A DNA stretch of 59,040 nt from Alphaproteobacteria bacterium (lineage in GTDB: Bacteria; Pseudomonadota; Alphaproteobacteria; RF32; CAG-239): NCBI GenBank assembly GCA_017935485.1, contig JAGBHO010000026.1:1-59040 (forward strand), read 5' to 3'. The notes under the pieces were generated by a model that searched no databases, was not told the DNA's origin, and saw nothing but the letters and a program-made list of their open reading frames with translations. The position numbers and the translations under genes were made by a program. The number at the start of each line of letters is the position of its first letter. The stretch's first letter is position 1. Of this stretch, positions 41,882 through 50,573 are shown one piece after another.

Positions 41882-42361
41882 ATGAGTGCTTCTAAAAAAT
41901 TAAGTCGTGAAAAAGAATTGGCTACGCTGCCGGAGTTGTTAAAAATCCGCATTCAGCTTTTTCGGCTGGACACGCGTTTTGAGCCGCATGAAGGGACTGA
42001 AGTCAGAATGTGTATGGTTGCAAAAGCGATTCATACCGCTCACAAAGACGGATTAGACTGGCTGGATGCCGCAAAAGTTGCTGCAGAAAACCAACCTTTT
42101 CCGGAAAGAATTGTCCTGTCTTCAGATAATCTGATGCTGGCTATCGACCTTGCAAAGGCTATGGCCGCAGATGAAGCTAAGGGAATTGAGCTTAATTCTC
42201 CCGAGGCCGGCGATTTGAAATTTTCCGATACATTAAACGTCCGTTGTTCGGCGTCTAATGAGCTCGGGCTGGAAGGATATATGGCTCGTCCGCGTGCCGA
42301 CTATATCCAGAAATTCCTTAAAGAAATTTCAATGACACCCCATGCCTCTGCCGAAGCTTAA
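41882..42361 (+). CDS. Unrecognised soluble protein
   Basis: 159 residues from the ATG at 41882. A longer open frame upstream overlaps the previous gene and is not used. The product is soluble and helical, with LLKIRIQLFRLDTRFEPHEG and MCMVAKAIHTAHKDGLDWLDAAK. No family is recognised. It shares an AT-rich leader without a ribosome site and ends before a strong terminator, so it is probably the second gene of a two-gene unit. Confidence 0.65.
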   Translation: MSASKKLSREKELATLPELLKIRIQLFRLDTRFEPHEGTEVRMCMVAKAIHTAHKDGLDWLDAAKVAAENQPFPERIVLSSDNLMLAIDLAKAMAADEAKGIELNSPEAGDLKFSDTLNVRCSASNELGLEGYMARPRADYIQKFLKEISMTPHASAEA

Positions 42362-42404
42362 ACAGCCAATCTCTTCACCAAAAATCTAAAACACCTAAAC
42401 ACAG

Positions 42405-42436
42405 CCCCGTACTTTTTTGAAGTACGGGGTTTTTTA
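42405..42436 (+). terminator. Intrinsic terminator
   Basis: CCCCGTACTT/AAGTACGGGG, a 10-bp stem with a five-base loop, followed by T7. Confidence 0.9.
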
Positions 42437-42611
42437 TTATATTAAGCAAGGCTGATATTATTTATCTCCAATCATTTGTATTTGCTCAAATAAATCTGAA
42501 AAATACCAAAAAAACGCATTATTTTAGCTAAAATTAATATAAAATATTGTGCTTTATCCCTTTGATTTTACTAAAATTATACAAAATAACCCACTATCTT
42601 CTCAGCCGTTA

Positions 42612-42640
42612 TTGACAATAACGTCAATTTATGTTATAGT
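42612..42640 (+). promoter_or_regulatory. Strong promoter of the cysteine-rich cluster
   Basis: TTGACA (42612-42617), an exact 17-base spacer and TATAGT (42635-42640). The spacer begins an inverted repeat, TTGAC...GTCAA (42612-42627), that could be an operator. Transcription would give a leader of about 220 bases. Confidence 0.8.
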
Positions 42641-42672
42641 AAACCTTGTAAACACTCCTCCCAGGTGTTTTG

Positions 42673-42774
42673 CTCCGGCTCCATGTTTTCATCGGCTCGG
42701 GAGCCGGAGGCGGGAGGCCGACAGCCGTCGATTGTCATCTCACTGTCTCAGAGGCCGCGGCCGAACGTCGGCTG
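42673..42774 (+). promoter_or_regulatory. GC-rich double hairpin in the leader
   Basis: CTCCGGCTCC (42673-42682) pairs perfectly with GGAGCCGGAG (42700-42709). CAGCCG (42722-42727) pairs with CGGCTG (42769-42774), enclosing a further GCCGCGGC palindrome. It is far more GC-rich than the surroundings. Its role could be mRNA stability, attenuation or a binding site. No known riboswitch class fits. Confidence 0.5.
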
Positions 42775-42867
42775 CGTTCAGTTTGTACAGTGCCTCGTGA
42801 CCCGCGGTGCTATGGTGAGGATGTGATAAAGAACGTGCTTTGAAAAGAATTTTCGGGGAGAAAGCCA

Positions 42868-44124
42868 ATGAAAAACACAAACAACATAATGCTACACATG
42901 AAACTTAAGAATGCGGTTTGTACAGCCGCTTTATTGGCTTTTCTCCCCGCCTCCGCTTTTATGATTGTATCGCCGGCTCGGGCGGGCGTCTGCTTCCTGC
43001 CGGACTGTGATTTGAGCGGCACGCCGCCTGTTGCCTGCATTGACTGTAAATGGTGCGAAGACCACGGTTATTATTTTAACTGTCCTGACGGTACGGCAGC
43101 TGACTATTCGCAGACTTGTTTCCGTGACGAAAGTTATACGAAATGCACCAAAGAACAATACTGCAAAAACAAAGGCTATACCAAATCTGCGCAATCTTGT
43201 TATGACCTCGGCCCAACGTGGTATCCGAAAGACAAATGTCCGAACGGGTTGGACTTGTACAAATCCTGCATTGAAAACCGCCCGCAGGCCTGTAAAGACA
43301 ACGGATATGTCAACAACTGTTCGCGCCCGAACAAAAACGAGATATGCCCTTGGGATTCTTCTTATGCCAAATGCTGTAACGATACACCGTCGAATGGCTG
43401 TCCGGATAACTCGAAAGTAAGCGGCTGCGAAAGCGGAGCTATTATCGGGAAAGACAGCTGCGGTTATGAATGCCGGCAATGCTGTAAAACCTCTTGCCCG
43501 GCGGGATACGCCTATACCGACAAAGAAACCTCAGGCGGAACGACGGGCTATATTAAGGATGGCACGGATTACTGCATGCACTGCACGAAAGGCAGGCTTT
43601 ATAAGAGAAAAGAAAACCCGTGTACCGGCTATGACGTCTGTTCGGCTTACGGCGGTGTGGACAACGGTGATTACTGCTACAGCGGAAGTTTGAAAAAATA
43701 TTCAAAATGTCTGACGGAATGCCGGCCGGGGTATGTGGAATGGTGTGATACGCCGGTCACGGACTGTGACAAGCTTGGTTATAGGTATAACCAAGCTGCC
43801 TGCGACGGTGTGCCCTCCGTTGCTTGTCCGTTTGATGAAACAAAGTGGTTTTGTGAAAAGAAAGATTATAGCGCTATTCCGAAAGAAGGTGGATGTTGCG
43901 GGTATAGTGGCTGTGGGTATAATGCCATGTCACATTCTAGTGATTCATATTGTCAGCTTGATTTTGGTATGAGTTGTTATAATAAATGCATAAAAAACGG
44001 CTATCCGGATTGTAATGATATGCAAGCAAGTTGCCGAGCTTCCGGTGGTACTCCGGTCTTCGATAAGTGCAATATGGTTCTCGTTAGCTATAATGTTCTT
44101 GATGCATACTTCACATGCAAATAG
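42868..44124 (+). CDS. Large cysteine-rich secreted protein (cassette 1)
   Basis: 418 residues. The N-terminus holds a signal peptide with a possible cleavage after ARAG (residues about 28-39). The mature protein has more than 40 cysteines in irregular motifs (CIDCKWCEDHGYYFNCPDG, CCNDTPSNGCPD, ECRQCCKTSCPAGYAYTDKE). It shares two modules with the next two genes: DCDKLGYRYNQAACDG...VACPFDE near residue 300, and a C-terminal module GCCGYSGCGY...CYNKC...YPDCNDMQASCRASGGTPVF. No family is recognised. It is probably disulphide-bonded in the periplasm or at the surface. Preceded by GGGGAG and a strong promoter. Confidence 0.8.
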   Translation: MKNTNNIMLHMKLKNAVCTAALLAFLPASAFMIVSPARAGVCFLPDCDLSGTPPVACIDCKWCEDHGYYFNCPDGTAADYSQTCFRDESYTKCTKEQYCKNKGYTKSAQSCYDLGPTWYPKDKCPNGLDLYKSCIENRPQACKDNGYVNNCSRPNKNEICPWDSSYAKCCNDTPSNGCPDNSKVSGCESGAIIGKDSCGYECRQCCKTSCPAGYAYTDKETSGGTTGYIKDGTDYCMHCTKGRLYKRKENPCTGYDVCSAYGGVDNGDYCYSGSLKKYSKCLTECRPGYVEWCDTPVTDCDKLGYRYNQAACDGVPSVACPFDETKWFCEKKDYSAIPKEGGCCGYSGCGYNAMSHSSDSYCQLDFGMSCYNKCIKNGYPDCNDMQASCRASGGTPVFDKCNMVLVSYNVLDAYFTCK

Positions 44125-44166
44125 TTGTCCTTTCGGCTTTTATTAGGAGAAAAAACATGAAAATAA
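44123..44166 (+). repeat. Cassette-junction direct repeat, copy 1
   Basis: The stretch from AGTTGTCC through TTTCGGCTTTTATTAGGAG to ATGAAAA joins cassette 1 to cassette 2. It carries the stop of one gene, the ribosome site and the start of the next. A close copy lies at 44764-44803, and its first half recurs at 45463-45480. Confidence 0.8.
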
Positions 44167-44765
44167 AATTGTTATTAAGTGTAATGACAGTTGGGGCAAC
44201 AATTGCAGCAGTTGGCGGGGTAGCCGAGGTATGGGCGGCGTGTGTGCCAACCAAAGACTGCGCGACACTCGGGTATAAATATACTGCAGCGCAATGTAAC
44301 GGCAAAGGTGTCGCATGCCCTTTTGACACAACCCGTTATAATTGTGCTAATCTCTGTACCTATACTATCACTGCCGATACCTGTTCGTCACAATGCCTTA
44401 ATGTCGGGACAAAGTCATGTACCCGTGGCGGGGTGACTTATTATGAAAGCTGCGGGACGAGTATGTGCTCAAGCGGGAAGAGTTGTTATAATGGAACCTG
44501 CTATACTCCTGTTGCCAAGAGTGGGTATTGCTGTGGATATTTCAATGGCTGTGGATTTAGCGGAGGAACGTCAAGCTCTAATGCTTCTAATTGTCAAAGT
44601 TATTATGGCAGAAGTTGTTATAATCAATGTAAAATTTATGGATATCCAGATTGTAATGATATGCAGGCAAGTTGTCGAGCCTCCGGAGGTACCCCGGTCT
44701 TCCAGTATTGCGACTACGGCGACCTCTACGGCACCAGCCTCGGCGCCTACTTCGGTTGCGAGTAG
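44157..44765 (+). CDS. Cysteine-rich secreted protein (cassette 2)
   Basis: 202 residues from the ATG at 44157, with AGGAG 10 bases upstream. A signal peptide (MKIKLLLSVMTVGATIAAVGGVAEVWA) is followed by three modules: A (DCATLGYKYTAAQCNGKGVACPFD), B (ADTCSSQCLNVGTKSC...CGTSMCSS...CYNGTC) and C (GYCCGYFNGCGF...YPDCNDMQASCRASGGTPVF). Modules A and C also occur in cassette 1 and B in cassette 3. Module C is AT-richer and uses TGT for cysteine more than module A, which suggests it was exchanged separately. Function unknown. Confidence 0.8.
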   Translation: MKIKLLLSVMTVGATIAAVGGVAEVWAACVPTKDCATLGYKYTAAQCNGKGVACPFDTTRYNCANLCTYTITADTCSSQCLNVGTKSCTRGGVTYYESCGTSMCSSGKSCYNGTCYTPVAKSGYCCGYFNGCGFSGGTSSSNASNCQSYYGRSCYNQCKIYGYPDCNDMQASCRASGGTPVFQYCDYGDLYGTSLGAYFGCE

Positions 44766-44803
44766 TTGTTCTCGGCTTTTATTAGGAGAAAAAATATGAA
44801 AAC
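44764..44803 (+). repeat. Cassette-junction direct repeat, copy 2
   Basis: AGTTGTTCTCGGCTTTTATTAGGAG to ATGAAAACA repeats the 44123 junction with a few changes. It supplies the ribosome site and start of cassette 3. Confidence 0.8.
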
Positions 44804-45464
44804 AGAATTGTTGATGAGTGTGGTTATGATTGGCGGAATGGTTGTCGGGGCGGCGGATGTGCAGGCAGCGTGCACGACTACGCCGAACTGTGAAAGCATG
44901 GGCTATAAATACTGTGAATCCGAATGTCCGAGCGGCAGCGTCGCCTGCCCGTTTGACAGCTCCAAACGCTTTTGTTTTTCGCCTAAGCCTTACAGCGTAG
45001 CGGCTTCTACCTGCTCTTCTCAACGTAAAAACGCCGGTTCTCAATCCTGTACCCGCGGCGGCGTGACGTATTATAATGCCTGCGGTTCTTCTAAATGCAA
45101 ATCCGGTGAAGAATGTAAAAACGGCAGCTGTGTTTCAACTTGTACTTATACCTATACGGCGGAGAGCTGCTCGTCACAGTGCAAGAGCGTCGGTTCGATG
45201 TCTTGCGTAAAAGACGGAACAACTTACTATTCTTCCTGCGGCAGTTCGTTATGCTCAAGCGAACAATATTGTAACAAAGGGACGTGTAAAAATAAATATT
45301 ATTACTGTTGTGATAGCATTTGCGATGATGGTACCGATATTTGTTACATTGATTGTTCTTCTAAACATACTGAATGCAAAAAGGCTGGTCGTACCCCTGT
45401 CTTCCAGTATTGCGCCAACTTCGGCACCAGCTACGTCTTCAAGTCCATTTGGCTCTGCCAGTAG
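44796..45464 (+). CDS. Cysteine-rich secreted protein (cassette 3)
   Basis: 222 residues from the ATG at 44796, with a signal peptide ending around VQA. Module A (NCESMGYKYCESECPSGSVACPFD) is followed by two copies of module B (STCSSQRKNAGSQSC...CGSSKCKSGEECKNGSC and ESCSSQCKSVGSMSC...CGSSLCSS...CNKGTC) and a shorter end (CCDSICDDGTDICYIDCSSKHTECKKAGRTPVFQYC). The duplicated B module and shared PVFQYC end show expansion within the protein as well as between genes. Function unknown. Confidence 0.8.
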   Translation: MKTELLMSVVMIGGMVVGAADVQAACTTTPNCESMGYKYCESECPSGSVACPFDSSKRFCFSPKPYSVAASTCSSQRKNAGSQSCTRGGVTYYNACGSSKCKSGEECKNGSCVSTCTYTYTAESCSSQCKSVGSMSCVKDGTTYYSSCGSSLCSSEQYCNKGTCKNKYYYCCDSICDDGTDICYIDCSSKHTECKKAGRTPVFQYCANFGTSYVFKSIWLCQ

Positions 45465-45480
45465 TTGTCCTTTCGGCTTT
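45463..45480 (+). repeat. Cassette-junction repeat, truncated copy 3
   Basis: AGTTGTCCTTTCGGCTTT after cassette 3 repeats the first half of the junction, but no further cassette follows. It marks the end of the array. Confidence 0.65.
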
Positions 45481-45642
45481 CCCTCTCTTTGCTAATGAGG
45501 GGGGAGAAAGAAAAACAGGATGACAGAAAAAAGTGCTTAGAACGACGGCAAAAAAACAATAAAAATTTTTCCGGACTTGATATTTGGGATTGAATGCCTT
45601 AAATTTATATAAGTTAACACAAATATAAAAAGCAGGCAGGCG

Positions 45643-46095
45643 ATGGATAACAATTTACCGGAATTACGCGACATACATCTGCCGGACGGGGTTTCTGTCT
45701 GGCCGCCGGCTTATGGCTGGTATGTTATTCTCTTATCCGTTATCGGCATATTTCTTCTTTATGAGCTTTATCGTCTATGGCGGCGCAAAAGCAAAAAGCT
45801 TTATGCCCTGCGGCTTTTGGCTCAGGCCAATAATTTTGAAGTCGTGGCGGCAGCTCGTCAGATGTCTGAAATTTTGCGGCGGATTTGCATTTTCAAGTAT
45901 CCTGAGGCAGCCGCTTTGTTCGGCAAGCCGTGGATTGATTTTTTGAACAGCCATACCAAGATGCCGGTTACCGGACAAGCTGCCCTGCTGCTCAGCGACG
46001 CCCCTTATGTCAGTGTAAAATCCACCCGTTTCAATGCAGAAGATTTGGAAGAATTGCGGCGGTTCTGCCAGAATTGGATCGGAGAGAATTTATGA
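45643..46095 (+). CDS. DUF4381-family membrane protein of the Bat operon
   Basis: 150 residues. One membrane helix at residues 25-45 (YVILLSVIGIFLLYELY) is followed by a soluble helical domain with LRRICIFKYPEAAALFGKPWIDFLNSH. The start LRDIHLPDGVSVWPPAYGW is the usual DUF4381 opening. Such proteins lie between a DUF58 protein and BatA in MoxR-type operons. Here the upstream MoxR and DUF58 genes are absent, replaced by the cysteine-rich cluster. The stop overlaps the batA start. Confidence 0.85.
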   Translation: MDNNLPELRDIHLPDGVSVWPPAYGWYVILLSVIGIFLLYELYRLWRRKSKKLYALRLLAQANNFEVVAAARQMSEILRRICIFKYPEAAALFGKPWIDFLNSHTKMPVTGQAALLLSDAPYVSVKSTRFNAEDLEELRRFCQNWIGENL

Positions 46096-47105
46096 TTCAA
46101 TTTGCCTGTCCCGCTGCCTTTTTGCTTTTGGTTCTGCCTTTCATTATCCGTGTTCTGCTCCCTGCCGTTAAAGGTTTGCACGGCGATGCGCTGCGGGTGC
46201 CGTTTTTAAAAGATTTGCAAAAGATAAGCAAAGAAGCCGGTGAGGCCGGTTTGGGTTTTGCCGCCGGCAGCGGATATAAGCCGGCAGTTTGGCTTTTGTT
46301 TCTGACTTATGCTTTTTTGGTTGCGGCGGCGGCGCGGCCGCAATGGGCCGGCGAGCCTTTCCGGCTCAAGAACGAGAGCCGCGACATTCTGCTGGTGATG
46401 GATATTTCCAATTCCATGCGCGAACCGGATTTTGCCCTTAACCGCAAACGGATTGACCGTCTGACTGCTGTCAAAGCCACTGCACAGGAATTTTTGGAAA
46501 AACGCGCCGATGACCGTATCGGCCTTATCTTGTTCGGAACAAATGCCTATTTGCAAGCGCCGCTGACTTTTGACAAGAAGTCCGTCAGCGATATTTTATG
46601 GCAGATGTCTGCCGGCATGGCCGGAGAATCCACCGCTATCGGCGATGCGCTCGGGCTGGCTCTGAAAACAATTAAAGACGCGCCGAACCCCGATAAAAAA
46701 ATTGTTATTCTGCTGACGGACGGCGAAAACAATGACGGCCGCCTCAGCTTGCCGCAAGCCATCAAACTGGCGCAGGACGAGGGTGTCAAAATTTATACAA
46801 TCGGCGTCGGTTCTGACAATGCCTTTATGGGATCATTTATGGGAATACCGCTGATGGGCGGCGGCGGACAGCTTGACGAGGCCTCGCTGAAAGAAATTGC
46901 CCGTTTGACCGAGGGACGGTATTTTCGGGCAAAAGATACGGCCGGTCTGCAAAAAATTTACAGCGAGATTGACAAGCTGGAGCCCAATGACAATGAAGAG
47001 CGCTATATTCGGGAGATCAGAGAACTGTTTTATGTTCCGCTGCTTGCCGCTCTGGCATCGGCACTGATATTGGCTTTTGGCGGCAGAAGGAGGTACCATG
47101 GCTGA
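46092..47105 (+). CDS. batA: BatA-like von Willebrand A protein
   Basis: 337 residues from the ATG at 46092. Two N-terminal helices flank a short loop, then a VWA domain with an intact metal site: DISNSMRE (DxSxS), a threonine loop and LLTDGEN. A C-terminal helix anchors it (FYVPLLAALASALILAFGG). VWA proteins of this operon act with a MoxR ATPase as a chaperone or assembly machine. In Bacteroides the operon raises aerotolerance. Start and stop overlap both neighbours. Confidence 0.9.
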   Translation: MIQFACPAAFLLLVLPFIIRVLLPAVKGLHGDALRVPFLKDLQKISKEAGEAGLGFAAGSGYKPAVWLLFLTYAFLVAAAARPQWAGEPFRLKNESRDILLVMDISNSMREPDFALNRKRIDRLTAVKATAQEFLEKRADDRIGLILFGTNAYLQAPLTFDKKSVSDILWQMSAGMAGESTAIGDALGLALKTIKDAPNPDKKIVILLTDGENNDGRLSLPQAIKLAQDEGVKIYTIGVGSDNAFMGSFMGIPLMGGGGQLDEASLKEIARLTEGRYFRAKDTAGLQKIYSEIDKLEPNDNEERYIREIRELFYVPLLAALASALILAFGGRRRYHG

Positions 47106-48804
47106 GTTCTGGCATAATTTTCACTTTTTACGGCCATGGCTGCTTTTGCTGCTGGCTTTGCCGTTATGGGGGTATTGGCGTTATTTTAAGGGTGTGAAAA
47201 ACCAATCCTCATGGGAAAAAGTATGCGATAAAAAGCTTTTGGACTTTTTGCTGGTCAAAGGCAGCGCGCGGCAACGCAAAAACATCGGATATATCGGACT
47301 GGCAGGCATGTTGGCGGCAGTCATCGCGGCAGCGGGCCCGAGTTGGGAAAAGAAAGAGATTCCGTCTTTGGCTCCGGAAAATCCGCTCATGCTGGTTCTT
47401 AACCTTTCTTCCGACATGGAGGAACGCGACATCACGCCGTCACGGCTTGAACGCGCCAAGTTTACGATTTCAGACCTCTTAAAACTTGTTAAAACGCCGC
47501 AAGCCGGACTGATTGTTTATTCCGACGAGCCTTTTCTTATCAGCCCGATTACAGAAGACGCGCGGATTGTATCAAACCTGCTGCCCTCCGTTGTCCGCGA
47601 CATTATGCCGGTCAACGGCGACCGCTTAGACAGAGCCATTGATTTGGCGGCGGAAAAAATGAAAAACGCCGGTTATGCCAAAGGCAACATTATTGTTTTG
47701 ACCGCCGAAGCCGGACAACGTTTTGACCTGACGCTGGCGGAAGCTAAAAAAATCAAAAGCGCAGGATTTATCCTCAACATTATCGGTATGTCAAAAGAAA
47801 AAAGCGAAAAGCTGCAACTGATTGCCGAGGCCGGCGGCGGGCGCTATCTGCCCTATACATCCGGAGATGTCGGAATCCGTCAGTTGGCAAGACAGATCAA
47901 TACCCAGACCGGCGATTTGAAAATCAGCGAGAATCTGCGTTCGCAATGGCTCGATGCCGGATACTGGCTTGTCTTTTTGCCGCTCTTATGTTGTTTGTAT
48001 TTTTTCCGCCGCGGCATTGTTTGGAGTTTGTTGTTTTTTATCTGGACAGGGCAAGCACAGGCGGGATTTTTTCTGAACAACAATCAGGAAGGGTTGCGGG
48101 CTTTTCGGCAGGAAGATTATCAAAAGGCGGCGGAAAAATTTGATGTTCCGGCGTGGAAAGGTTCCAGCTTTTACCGGCTGGGCGATTATCAGAAGGCTTA
48201 TGAATATTTTGCCGGCGGAAAAGACGCCACAGCTTTGTATAATCAGGGAAATGCTCTCGCCAAAGCCGGAAAAACCGAAGAGGCCATCAAAAAATACGAG
48301 GAAGTTTTGCAGCAGGATCCCCAACATGAGGACGCGAAATTTAATTTAGAATATCTGAAAAAGCAGCAAGAACAAAATCAACAGCAGCAAAACAACCAAG
48401 GCCAACAAAACAACCAACAGCAGAATCAGCAACAGCAAAACCAGCCGCAGAACGGAGAGAATCAGCAGGATTCAGAACAACAATCAGGCGAGAATCAGGA
48501 GCAGGAACAAAATCCGGAACAAGGACAACAACCTGACAACAGCGATGCGGCAGCGTCTCAGGCTGAAGGCCAAAACCAACCCGAGCAAAATCAGACGCAG
48601 CCGATGAACGGACAACAACCGCAGGAGGCTGATTCTCGGGAAGATCAGCCGCAATCCGGCAGCGGGGAGGAAGTGCAGGAAGAAGAATTTGACGAAGAAG
48701 CGCAGGCCAGAGCCCAGCAATATCGGGAAATTCCGGAAAATCCGGGCGGGTTGCTCAAAGCTTTTATCAGAAGAGAATATATGAAGAAGAGGTATGAAGA
48801 ATGA
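47098..48804 (+). CDS. BatB/BatC-type fusion: degenerate VWA plus TPR and Gln/Asn-rich tail
   Basis: 568 residues from the ATG at 47098. The VWA part (about 95-265) has lost the usual DxSxS: it reads LNLSSDMEERD, with Asn102, Ser104 and Asp106 where Asp, Ser and Ser are expected, so metal binding is doubtful. Membrane helices lie at about 65-80, 285-305 and 310-330. TPR repeats follow (LYNQGNALAKAGKTEEAIKKYEEVLQQDP), then a Gln/Asn/Glu-rich low-complexity tail of about 150 residues. BatB and BatC are usually two proteins. Start overlaps batA, stop overlaps batD. Confidence 0.85.
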   Translation: MAEFWHNFHFLRPWLLLLLALPLWGYWRYFKGVKNQSSWEKVCDKKLLDFLLVKGSARQRKNIGYIGLAGMLAAVIAAAGPSWEKKEIPSLAPENPLMLVLNLSSDMEERDITPSRLERAKFTISDLLKLVKTPQAGLIVYSDEPFLISPITEDARIVSNLLPSVVRDIMPVNGDRLDRAIDLAAEKMKNAGYAKGNIIVLTAEAGQRFDLTLAEAKKIKSAGFILNIIGMSKEKSEKLQLIAEAGGGRYLPYTSGDVGIRQLARQINTQTGDLKISENLRSQWLDAGYWLVFLPLLCCLYFFRRGIVWSLLFFIWTGQAQAGFFLNNNQEGLRAFRQEDYQKAAEKFDVPAWKGSSFYRLGDYQKAYEYFAGGKDATALYNQGNALAKAGKTEEAIKKYEEVLQQDPQHEDAKFNLEYLKKQQEQNQQQQNNQGQQNNQQQNQQQQNQPQNGENQQDSEQQSGENQEQEQNPEQGQQPDNSDAAASQAEGQNQPEQNQTQPMNGQQPQEADSREDQPQSGSGEEVQEEEFDEEAQARAQQYREIPENPGGLLKAFIRREYMKKRYEE

Positions 48805-50573
48805 AAAAATTTATTTTTGCTTTATTGTTTTCGTTAATCTTCGGCATAAACGCCCGAGCACAGACTTTTGAAGCGACGGTTAACCGGAATCCGGTACCGC
48901 AGGGCGAAGCTTTTGTCTTGTCTCTTGAGCTGAAAGACGGGCAAACTAACATGACACCCGACCTCAGCGTTTTGAATAAGGACTTTCAGGTTTATTCGGT
49001 CGGCAACGCGACAAATATACAGGTTATTAACGGCAAACGCAGCGAAAGCCGGCAATGGGACATCAGTCTGATTGCAACACAAACCGGTGAGGTGGAAATT
49101 CCGGCCATTACGCTGGGCAATCTTTCGACAAAGCCAATCCGGATGAAGGTTCTTGACGCCAATCAGGCTTTGCAAAGCGCCTCTTCGGCCAAGGCCGGAA
49201 GCAATGCAGGCGAGCCGAGATTTGCAATGAAAGCGGACGTAAGCACAAAAGAACCTTATGTTCAGCAACAAATTACTTATACCCTGAGTATTTTTGACGC
49301 CGGCGGGCTGCAAGGGCTTGAACCGCAGTTTATTCAGGAAAATCAGGATGACTGGATTATCCGTGCGATGGGCGAACCTCAGGTTAAGACCAAAATCGTC
49401 AACGGGCGGAGTATGCGCGAGATTGTGCTGCAATATGCTTTGTTTCCGCAAAAGAGCGGCGCTTTGAAGACTCCGCACGTTCGTTTTGAGGGATTTTACC
49501 TGACGAAAGGGCAACGCGGGCAAGACCCGTTTGAAGGCTTGTTTAACGGGGCATTCGGCGGCAGCACCTTTGGTTTTGCCGATATGTTTGCCACAAGGAA
49601 TCCGATTGTTTTGACCGCTGCTCCCATTGCCCTTAACGTTAAGCCCATTCCGGCGGCAAACGGAAACAACTGGTGGCTGCCGGCCGAAAACGTGGCGCTT
49701 TATGCCGAATGGGAGCCCGCTCATCCAACATTTAAAGACGGAGAGGCCGTTACCAGAAACGTTTATCTGAAAGCGCAGGGCGTTATTGAAAGCCAGCTTC
49801 CGAATCCTGACTTCGGGCAAAGTCCGAAACTTAAACAATATCCCGAAAAACCGATAACGGAAACGGCAATTGACAACGGGCATATTGTGTCGGTCAAAAA
49901 GACGGCTAATGTTTATATTCCGAACGGCAGCGGCAAGACTGTCATCCCGGCGATTGAGGTTTCGTGGTTTAATGTTCTGACCGGAAAGCCGGAAAAAACC
50001 GTTTTGCCGGCCGAAGAGATTAATATTCTTCCCGGTGCGGGAACATCGTCATCCGATGTGCAGCAGCCTGCTCCGGTTCTGCCGGAAACGAGCAAGGCTC
50101 CGGAAGAAATTCCGGACAGTTCCGTTCAAAATGCCGATACTGAAGTTCCGGGCGGAATTATGATGTATTTATATATAGCGGCGGCTTTTGTGCTGGGAAT
50201 TTTGCTGACGTATCTGCTGCTGCGCCCGGGCGGCACAAAAGAAAACGGAGCCGAAAAAATTAAAAACCATCAAAAAGTTATTATCAGCGCGGCAAGAAAA
50301 AAAGATTTCCGGAAATTGCGCGATGCTTTGACCGAATGGGCCGTCAAAGAATTTCCTCAACAACGGATCACCAACCTTAAAGACGTGGCGAGAGCCGTGG
50401 ACAATCCGTCTTTTGACAAAGAAATTCAGCTTTTGATAAACAGCCTTTATGCCGAAAACGCTCCTGCCGGCTGGAATGCGGAAAACTTTATCAATACGTT
50501 TAATACAATTTGCCGAGCTAATAAAAAGCAAAACAAAAAAGAAACGGCTCTTCCGAGCTTATATCATAGCTAA
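48801..50573 (+). CDS. batD: BatD-like protein
   Basis: 590 residues. A signal peptide (FIFALLFSLIFGINARA) is followed by repeated immunoglobulin-like beta domains (FEATVNRNPVPQGEAFVLSLELKDG and similar), a membrane helix near 455 (IMMYLYIAAAFVLGILLTYLLL) and a short cytoplasmic helical domain. This layout is the BatD (DUF3520/oxygen-tolerance) pattern. Overlapping ATGA with the preceding gene. No later Bat gene follows. Confidence 0.88.
   Translation: MKKFIFALLFSLIFGINARAQTFEATVNRNPVPQGEAFVLSLELKDGQTNMTPDLSVLNKDFQVYSVGNATNIQVINGKRSESRQWDISLIATQTGEVEIPAITLGNLSTKPIRMKVLDANQALQSASSAKAGSNAGEPRFAMKADVSTKEPYVQQQITYTLSIFDAGGLQGLEPQFIQENQDDWIIRAMGEPQVKTKIVNGRSMREIVLQYALFPQKSGALKTPHVRFEGFYLTKGQRGQDPFEGLFNGAFGGSTFGFADMFATRNPIVLTAAPIALNVKPIPAANGNNWWLPAENVALYAEWEPAHPTFKDGEAVTRNVYLKAQGVIESQLPNPDFGQSPKLKQYPEKPITETAIDNGHIVSVKKTANVYIPNGSGKTVIPAIEVSWFNVLTGKPEKTVLPAEEINILPGAGTSSSDVQQPAPVLPETSKAPEEIPDSSVQNADTEVPGGIMMYLYIAAAFVLGILLTYLLLRPGGTKENGAEKIKNHQKVIISAARKKDFRKLRDALTEWAVKEFPQQRITNLKDVARAVDNPSFDKEIQLLINSLYAENAPAGWNAENFINTFNTICRANKKQNKKETALPSLYHS

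Larger units (their letters stand above)
42437..42867 (+). other. Promoter and long structured leader of the cysteine-rich cluster
   Basis: An AT-rich first half contains a near-consensus promoter at 42612-42640. The second half is strikingly GC-rich, folds strongly (see the leader element) and runs to the ATG at 42868 with a GGGGAG ribosome site at 42855-42860. No gene is supported. A frame across 42549-42800 crosses the promoter and has no ribosome site. Confidence 0.6.

Noticed and set aside
42549..42800. An 83-residue frame across the cysteine-rich cluster's promoter and leader
   Set aside because: It starts upstream of the promoter and runs through palindromic leader sequence, with no ribosome site.
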